From: Defluviicoccus sp.
Lineage (GTDB): Bacteria; Pseudomonadota; Alphaproteobacteria; MPNO01
Reading direction: 5' to 3'
DNA: 41,048 nucleotides
Assembly: GCA_028820505.1 (NCBI GenBank)
Contig: JAPPIT010000034.1
Location: 89,565-130,612, forward strand
Within the stretch, counting starts at the first letter, position 1. Every line of letters starts with the position of its first letter. Below the pieces are notes generated by a model. That model was not told the DNA's origin. It ran no database searches and saw nothing but the letters and a program-made list of their open reading frames with translations. Below are positions 40,446 through 41,048 of the stretch, piece by piece. Position numbers and translations under genes: made by a program.

Positions 40446-41048
40446 ATGTGCGGACGCTTCACCCAGCGCTTCTCCCTGCGGGAGATCCAGGAGCTCCTCG
40501 GCCTCGCCGGGCCGGCGGCGAACTTGCGGCCGCGCTACAACGTGGCGCCGGGCCAGGAGGTCGCGGCGGTCCGCGCGGAGGGGGGCGAACGCCGCCTCTC
40601 GATGCTGCGCTGGGGGCTGATCCCGGCCTGGTCGAAGGATCCGAAGATCGGCTACCGGACGATCAACGCGCGGGTCGAGACGGCGGCCGAAAAACCCTCC
40701 TTCCGCGCCGCCTGGCGCGCCCGGCGCTGCCTGATCCCGGCCGACGGGTTCTACGAATGGGCGCGCCGCGGGAAGGAGAAGCAGCCCTGGCTGTTCCAGC
40801 CGGCCGACGGCGGGGCGTTCGCCTTCGCCGGGCTGTGGGAGCGCTGGACGGTGCGGAAGGGCGCGGCCCTTCCCGCCTCGATGGCGGAGCTCGGACCCGG
40901 CGACACGGTCGAGACCTGCACGATCCTGACGACCGAGGCCAACGCGCTCGTCGCCCGCGTCCACCACCGGATGCCGGTCGTCCTGCCGCCCGACGCTGTT
41001 GTCTCCCGGTCTAACCGGGTAGGAGACTGGCGATTTTTGTCGGTTTGA
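40446..41048 (+). CDS. SRAP/YedK-like abasic-site protein, C-terminus displaced
   Basis: The first ~184 residues are an SRAP domain (HMCES/YedK), which forms a covalent link to abasic sites in single-stranded DNA. The catalytic Cys2 is right after Met, with N74 (TINARVET), E104 (GFYEW) and H173 (HHRMP). The family continues about 25-40 residues past VVLPP. Here, after residue ~184 the sequence becomes VVSRSNRVGDWRFLSV, unlike the family, and stops at the last base of the window. The truncation begins at about nt 40997. No ribosome-binding site is seen (CTCCCCTC); TAACCT at 40434 suggests leaderless translation. Confidence 0.88.
   Translation: MCGRFTQRFSLREIQELLGLAGPAANLRPRYNVAPGQEVAAVRAEGGERRLSMLRWGLIPAWSKDPKIGYRTINARVETAAEKPSFRAAWRARRCLIPADGFYEWARRGKEKQPWLFQPADGGAFAFAGLWERWTVRKGAALPASMAELGPGDTVETCTILTTEANALVARVHHRMPVVLPPDAVVSRSNRVGDWRFLSV
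40997..41048. mobile_element. Probable end of an insertion element, cut by the window edge
   Basis: From about 40997 the DNA leaves the SRAP gene and shows a foreign character. GTCTCCCGGT (41001-41010) is followed after CTA by ACCGGGTAGGAGAC, an imperfect palindrome, and then an AT-richer CGATTTTTGTCGG. The inserted end begins with TG, as many IS families do, but the family cannot be named from 50 bp. The window ends here, which would fit an assembly breaking at a multi-copy repeat. Confidence 0.45.

Noticed and set aside
1-41048. CRISPR arrays, tRNA or rRNA genes, phage genes
   Set aside because: No regularly spaced repeats, no cloverleaf with GGTTCGAATC-type arm, and no capsid, integrase or terminase-like protein were seen.

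Overview
The window looks like chromosomal DNA of a high-GC alphaproteobacterium, probably a free-living or host-associated heterotroph of the Rhodospirillales type. This rests on strong G/C third-position bias, close gene packing, and the gene content: a TRAP transporter, Rieske oxygenase, TauD-type dioxygenase, IlvD/Edd dehydratase, DUF1194, DUF1640 and DUF3891 proteins and LLM flavin oxidoreductase. No rRNA, tRNA, CRISPR or phage gene was seen. I recognise no dedicated transcriptional regulator among about 40 genes. The right edge appears to break inside a repeated element that interrupts a yedK-like gene.

Layout. 1-9.7 kb is a catabolic region: crotonase (partial), M20 carbamoylase/amidohydrolase, isonitrile-hydratase-like DJ-1 protein, zinc-type ADH, enolase-superfamily dehydratase, amidase, two-subunit Rieske oxygenase, MetE-like zinc protein and Rid protein. 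10.1-15.4 kb is a TRAP uptake system with a deaminase-type amidohydrolase on the minus strand, bracketed by two nearly identical Rid genes in direct orientation. 15.4-22.9 kb holds a ketopantoate-reductase-like gene diverging from a six-gene operon (DUF3500, alpha/beta hydrolase, SnoaL-like, TauD-like, ACMSD-type amidohydrolase, IlvD/Edd). 23-27.8 kb is a trehalose locus (GH15, otsA, convergent otsB) with a DUF1194 gene. 29.2-32.7 kb is a secreted cluster: an exported 219-aa protein, a 56-aa ORF, an S8 protease with lipoprotein signal and barrel-like C-terminus, and a small lipoprotein. 32.8-39 kb holds a DapA-family lyase, a signal-less NMT1-like protein, DUF3891, two tandem DUF1640 proteins, an LLM oxidoreductase and an overlapping alpha/beta hydrolase. 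39-41 kb holds a Fic protein behind an AT-rich leader and a truncated SRAP (yedK) gene.

How the genes fit together. The left half reads as an assembled degradation island: a TRAP importer, C-N hydrolases (M20, amidase, deaminase), oxygenases (Rieske, TauD), dehydratases (enolase-type, IlvD/Edd), a crotonase, dehydrogenases and Rid proteins suggest breakdown of nitrogen-containing organic compounds. The substrate cannot be read from sequence. Two scars show modular assembly. A 22-bp direct repeat carrying the end of the ADH gene flanks a 4.6-kb block (enolase, amidase, Rieske pair). A ~430-bp direct repeat carrying the Rid gene flanks the TRAP/deaminase block. A 66-bp MITE-like element with perfect 11-bp inverted ends and a CTAA target duplication sits at the edge of the second block. 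Several palindromic intergenic repeats, two with base-pair-preserving changes between copies, occupy the gaps.

Limits: all family calls are from reading the proteins by eye. No homology search, structure prediction or codon statistics was run.
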